NCBI RefSeq assembly: GCF_027484205.1 | Contig: NZ_JAIXUB010000023.1 | Span: forward strand, 1-64,000 | Origin: Flavobacterium sp. | GTDB lineage: Bacteria > Bacteroidota > Bacteroidia > Flavobacteriales > Flavobacteriaceae | Reading direction: 5' to 3' | Length of the DNA stretch: 64,000 nucleotides | Part shown: one piece after another, positions 60,543-64,000 of the stretch | Layout: the number at the start of each line of letters is the position of its first letter | Numbering within the stretch: position 1 is the stretch's first letter | The notes under the pieces: generated by a model | Seen by the model: only the letters and a program-made list of their open reading frames with translations | What the model was told of the DNA's origin: nothing | Database searches by the model: none | Program-made: the position numbers and the translations under genes

Positions 60543-62030
60543 ATGATTACAACGGAAACCAAAACAGAATTAGAAATTTACTTCAAGCAATTTCGCGATA
60601 ATATTATCGGAATTGACCAAGAATTTGAATCACCATTCGGAACGAAAAAAATTATCTATACCGATTGGACTGCAAGCGGAAGATTATATCGCCCAATTGA
60701 AGAAAAATTAATGAACGATTTTGGTCCGTTTGTAGCAAATACTCATACAGAAACAACCATATCAGGAACAGCAATGACAATGGCTTATCATGAAGCCAAA
60801 CACATTATTAAAAAACATGTCAATGCTAATGAAAATGATGTTTTAATCAACACAGGAACTGGTATGACTGGTGTGGTGAACAAGTTTCAGCGCATTCTTG
60901 GTTTGAAAATACCTGAAAATCTTAAAGATTATATCCAACTACCAAAGGAATTAAAACCAATAGTTTTTATTTCCCACATGGAACATCATTCTAATCAAAC
61001 GTCATGGTTAGAAACTATTGCTGATGTTGAGGTTATTCCTGCCAATGATGAAGGACTTTTTTGCATCAACGAATTCAAAAAATTATTAGAAAAATATAAA
61101 GACAGAAGTTTCAAAATTGCTTCTATCACTTCGTGTTCCAATGTTACAGGAATTAGAACACCTTATCATGAAGTGGCTAAAATTATGCATCAAAACAATG
61201 GTGTTTGTTTTGTCGATTTTGCCTGTTCTGGACCTTACGTTGATATCAATATGCATCCAGAAGATAAAGAAAGTTACCTAGATGCTATTTTCTTTTCACC
61301 TCATAAATTTCTTGGTGGTCCAGGAACTTCTGGAGTTTTAATTTTTAATCAAAATTTATATAAAAATAATGTGCCCGATTGTCCTGGTGGCGGAACTGTT
61401 TCATGGACAAATCCTTGGGGCGAACATAAATATATTGACAATATTGAAGATAGAGAAGATGGTGGAACTCCAGGTTTTCTTCAAGTAATTAAAACCGCTT
61501 TAGCTATTCAGCTAAAAGAACAAATGGGTGTTCAAAATATATTAAAACGTGAGCACGAAATTGTTGAGTATGTTTTTGAACAACTAGGAACGATCGAAAA
61601 TATTAATATTCTTGCTAGCGAACATCAAAATAGGTTAGGCGTAATTTCGTTTTATATTGACGACTTACATTACAATCTAGGAGTTAAAATTTTAAATGAT
61701 AAATTCGGAATTCAAACTCGTGGAGGTTGCAGTTGTGCAGGAACTTACGGACATTATTTGCTTCATGTGGATCAAGAAACATCAAACGATTTAGTTTGCC
61801 AAATTACCTCTGGCGATTTAATAAGAAAACCAGGTTGGATTAGAATGTCAATTCATCCCACAACAACTTCAGATGAAATACAATATGTTTGTGAAAGCAT
61901 AAAATCGTTAGCCGAAAATCATAAAATTTGGGAAAACGATTATCTTTACAACGGAAAAAACAATGAATTTAATCATAAAAATGCTTTAAATTCTGAAAAA
62001 GAACTAGTTAAAAATTGGTTTAAAATTTAA
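60543..62030 (+). CDS. Aminotransferase class V / cysteine-desulfurase-like PLP enzyme
   Basis: The 495-residue product is a fold-type I PLP enzyme. The cofactor Lys is Lys255 in FFSPHKFLGGPGTSG; the Asp in FVDFACSGPYVDIN and the earlier HHSNQTSW match the family. RGGCSCAGTYGHYLL holds Cys residues near the place of the active-site Cys of SufS/CsdA-like enzymes. The product is longer than SufS (about 405), and no suf genes are nearby. The substrate is therefore open: cysteine desulfurase or related lyase. The start at 60543 follows a good -7 box. Confidence 0.88.
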   Translation: MITTETKTELEIYFKQFRDNIIGIDQEFESPFGTKKIIYTDWTASGRLYRPIEEKLMNDFGPFVANTHTETTISGTAMTMAYHEAKHIIKKHVNANENDVLINTGTGMTGVVNKFQRILGLKIPENLKDYIQLPKELKPIVFISHMEHHSNQTSWLETIADVEVIPANDEGLFCINEFKKLLEKYKDRSFKIASITSCSNVTGIRTPYHEVAKIMHQNNGVCFVDFACSGPYVDINMHPEDKESYLDAIFFSPHKFLGGPGTSGVLIFNQNLYKNNVPDCPGGGTVSWTNPWGEHKYIDNIEDREDGGTPGFLQVIKTALAIQLKEQMGVQNILKREHEIVEYVFEQLGTIENINILASEHQNRLGVISFYIDDLHYNLGVKILNDKFGIQTRGGCSCAGTYGHYLLHVDQETSNDLVCQITSGDLIRKPGWIRMSIHPTTTSDEIQYVCESIKSLAENHKIWENDYLYNGKNNEFNHKNALNSEKELVKNWFKI

Positions 62031-62067
62031 GAATACAAAAATCTAATATCTAAAATATAATATAAAA

Positions 62068-63762
62068 ATGTCAGACGATAAGAAAGTGATTTTCTCAATG
62101 CAAAAATTGAGCAAATCGTATCAAGGAAGTGATAAACAAGTGTTGAAAAATATTTATTTAAGTTTCTTTTATGGAGCTAAAATTGGTATTTTAGGTTTAA
62201 ATGGTTCAGGAAAATCTTCATTATTAAAAATTATTGCAGGAGTTGATAAAAATTATCAAGGTGATATTGTTTTTGCTCCAGGATACAGTGTAGGTTATTT
62301 AGAGCAAGAACCACAACTAGATGATTCAAAAACGGTTATTGAAATTGTAAAAGAAGGAGTTGCAGAAACGGTTGCTGTTTTAGACGAATTCAATAAAATA
62401 AACGATATGTTTGGTTTGCCAGAAGTTTATGAAGATGCAGATAAAATGCAAAAACTGATGGACAGACAAGCTGAATTGCAAGATAAAATTGATGCATCTG
62501 GAGCTTGGGAATTAGATACCAAACTTGAAATTGCAATGGATGCTTTAAGAACTCCAGATGGCGATACACCAATCAAACATCTTTCTGGTGGAGAACGTCG
62601 TCGTGTGGCTTTATGTCGTTTGTTATTGCAACAACCAGACGTTTTGTTGCTTGATGAGCCAACGAATCACTTGGATGCAGAATCTGTACTTTGGTTAGAG
62701 CAACATTTAGCACAATATGCAGGAACAGTAATTGCGGTAACGCACGATAGATATTTCTTAGACAACGTTGCAGGATGGATTTTAGAACTAGATAGAGGTG
62801 AAGGTATTCCATGGAAAGGAAACTATTCTTCTTGGTTAGATCAAAAATCGAAACGTATGGAGCAAGAAGAAAAAACAGCTTCAAAACGTAGAAAAACCCT
62901 TGAGCGTGAGTTGGATTGGGTTCGTCAAGGAGCAAAAGGACGACAAACAAAACAAAAGGCACGTCTTCAAAACTATGACAAATTGTTAAATGAAGATCAA
63001 AAAGAATTAGACGAAAAATTAGAAATTTATATTCCAAATGGTCCGCGTTTAGGTACCAATGTTATTGAAGCTAAAGGTGTTGCTAAAGCATTTGGCGATA
63101 AATTATTATACGATGATTTAAATTTTACGTTACCACAAGCAGGAATTGTTGGAATCATTGGACCAAATGGTGCTGGAAAATCTACAATTTTCAGAATGAT
63201 TATGGGTGAAGAAACACCTGATGGCGGAACTTTTTCAATGGGTGATACAGTAAAAATTGCCTACGTTGACCAATCTCATTCTAATATTGACCCAAATAAA
63301 TCTATTTGGGAAAACTTTTGCGATGGACAAGAATTAATAATGATGGGCGGAAGACAAGTAAATTCTCGTGCTTATTTATCAAGATTTAATTTTGGTGGAA
63401 GCGAACAGAATAAAAAAGTTTCGGCACTTTCTGGAGGAGAACGAAACAGATTGCATTTGGCCATGACCTTAAAAGAAGAAGGGAACGTACTTTTATTAGA
63501 TGAGCCAACAAATGATTTGGATATCAATACACTTCGAGCTTTAGAAGAAGGTCTTGAAAATTTTGCTGGTTGTGCAGTAGTTATTTCTCACGATAGATGG
63601 TTTTTAGATAGAATTTGTACCCATATTCTAGCATTTGAAGGAGAATCTCAAGTGTATTACTTTGAAGGTGGTTTCTCTGAATATGAAGAGAATAAGAAAA
63701 AGCGTCTTGGTGGTGATTTAACTCCAAAACGATTGAAATATAAAAAGTTAATAAGAAATTAA
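62068..63762 (+). CDS. ettA: Energy-dependent translational throttle protein EttA (ABC-F)
   Basis: The 564-residue product has two ABC domains without membrane segments: Walker A GLNGSGKSSLLK and GPNGAGKSTIFR, signatures HLSGGERRRVALCR and ALSGGERNRLHLAM, and Walker B LLLDEPTNHLD and LLLDEPTNDLD. The arm insertion (TPDGDTPIKH region) and the P-site linker (QKSKRMEQEEKTASKRRKT) are of the EttA type. EttA gates ribosomes at the first peptide bond according to energy state. The gene stands alone and ends in a terminator. Confidence 0.95.
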   Translation: MSDDKKVIFSMQKLSKSYQGSDKQVLKNIYLSFFYGAKIGILGLNGSGKSSLLKIIAGVDKNYQGDIVFAPGYSVGYLEQEPQLDDSKTVIEIVKEGVAETVAVLDEFNKINDMFGLPEVYEDADKMQKLMDRQAELQDKIDASGAWELDTKLEIAMDALRTPDGDTPIKHLSGGERRRVALCRLLLQQPDVLLLDEPTNHLDAESVLWLEQHLAQYAGTVIAVTHDRYFLDNVAGWILELDRGEGIPWKGNYSSWLDQKSKRMEQEEKTASKRRKTLERELDWVRQGAKGRQTKQKARLQNYDKLLNEDQKELDEKLEIYIPNGPRLGTNVIEAKGVAKAFGDKLLYDDLNFTLPQAGIVGIIGPNGAGKSTIFRMIMGEETPDGGTFSMGDTVKIAYVDQSHSNIDPNKSIWENFCDGQELIMMGGRQVNSRAYLSRFNFGGSEQNKKVSALSGGERNRLHLAMTLKEEGNVLLLDEPTNDLDINTLRALEEGLENFAGCAVVISHDRWFLDRICTHILAFEGESQVYYFEGGFSEYEENKKKRLGGDLTPKRLKYKKLIRN

Positions 63763-63763
63763 G

Positions 63764-63771
63764 TATATTTG
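63764..63771 (+). promoter_or_regulatory. -7 promoter box of the last gene
   Basis: TATATTTG just after the ettA stop, about 85 bp before the start of the next frame and directly before the terminator hairpin. There is no TTG at normal spacing. Confidence 0.45.
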
Positions 63772-63775
63772 CATC

Positions 63776-63802
63776 AAATCCCAATTAAGTTTGGGATTTT
63801 TT
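63776..63802 (+). terminator. Intrinsic terminator of ettA
   Basis: AAATCCCAA (63776-63784) and TTGGGATTT (63791-63799) form a 9-bp stem followed by a T-run to 63802. Confidence 0.88.
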
Positions 63803-63856
63803 GTGTAATTTTTATAAAATTAAAGCCCCAAACTTTAAACTTATAATACAATTAAA

Positions 63857-64000
63857 TTGAAGTTATTTAAAATAGGAGTTCTTCTAGTTGCCTTGTTTGG
63901 TTCACAGTTATCATTTTCTCAAGAGCAAGTTCGTTCTAAAAAAGAAATTGAAAAACTGTTGACTGATGCAGGAAACTCTTTCTTTAATTTAGAGGTTGAC
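63857..64000 (+). CDS. Start of a secreted-protein gene (cut by window edge)
   Basis: The frame from the TTG at 63857 is open to the end of the window (48 codons). It reads as a signal peptide (KLFKIGVLLVALFGSQLSFSQ) followed by EQVRSKKEIEKLLTDAGN, which looks like the first helix of a helical-repeat protein. No ATG is available upstream in this frame before a stop. The family cannot be named from this fragment. Confidence 0.7.
   Translation, partial: MKLFKIGVLLVALFGSQLSFSQEQVRSKKEIEKLLTDAGNSFFNLEVD

Noticed and set aside
60543..62030. Naming the PLP enzyme SufS
   Set aside because: It is about 90 residues longer than SufS, and no suf or isc genes are adjacent; only the class V fold and the Lys255 site are certain.
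1..64000. tRNA, rRNA and riboswitch genes
   Set aside because: The larger gaps were read on both strands; no tRNA cloverleaf with a TTC arm, no rRNA-like sequence and no known riboswitch core was recognised. A short or unusual RNA could have been missed without a covariance search.

Overview
The window is AT-rich chromosomal DNA of a member of the Bacteroidota, most likely Flavobacterium or a close relative. The evidence is indirect but consistent: secreted proteins begin MKK and have signal peptides ending in AQ/SQ; lipoproteins have short lipoboxes; promoters of the Bacteroidota form TTG-N(about 20)-TAnnTTTG appear, with no clear Shine-Dalgarno sequences; and the gene content (SelO, an E1 alpha-beta fusion dehydrogenase, MBOAT/SGNH pair, DUF6266, type II-C Cas9) fits. 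No rRNA or tRNA gene was seen.

Layout. 1-6226: a type II-C CRISPR-Cas locus. The array (46-bp repeats, 30-bp spacers) runs off the left edge; cas2, cas1 and a 1346-residue cas9 lie on the minus strand, and a tracrRNA with terminator is read divergently from cas9. An 18-nt degenerate inverted copy of the repeat closes the array. 6300-9134: an accessory strip with iteron-like repeats, a DUF6266 gene, a family of palindromic elements in which one copy carries a GIY-YIG nuclease gene while a sister copy is empty, a 110-bp tandem satellite and a small HTH protein. 9158-14877: an ArsR-controlled operon (ArsR, two SRPBCC proteins, one of them frameshifted, and a VOC lipoprotein), then an SDR enzyme, an AraC regulator and another VOC protein.

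14962-25172: mostly unrecognised small secreted proteins and lipoproteins, nearly all on the minus strand. The last four are separated by 135-143 bp palindromic elements with an attC-like layout, each fitting tightly around one ORF and carrying a -7 promoter box. This stretch, with a 15-unit 21-bp minisatellite beside it, looks like an integron-like gene-cassette array without a visible integrase.

25359-47579: mainly core genes. These are the E1 fusion dehydrogenase, a degenerate M1-like protein with a C-terminal barrel, an SGNH/MBOAT O-acylation pair, a LOG protein, BRO-N protein, UvrA, an autoregulated-looking Fic protein, a CLC channel with CBS domains, a SIMPL-like protein, AlkD-like and AcpH-like proteins and a GlmM-type phosphohexomutase. 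47581-64000: a putAbiC-type abortive-infection gene broken by one in-frame stop, an S41 protease, small VOC and DUF1801 proteins, SelO, an OmpA/lipoprotein surface cluster divergent from a two-component operon, a class V PLP enzyme, EttA and the start of a secreted-protein gene.

The parts most worth a second look are the attC-like cassette array, the GIY-YIG-carrying palindromic element with its empty derivative, the terminal anti-repeat hairpin of the CRISPR array, and the interrupted abortive-infection gene directly behind the phosphohexomutase gene.
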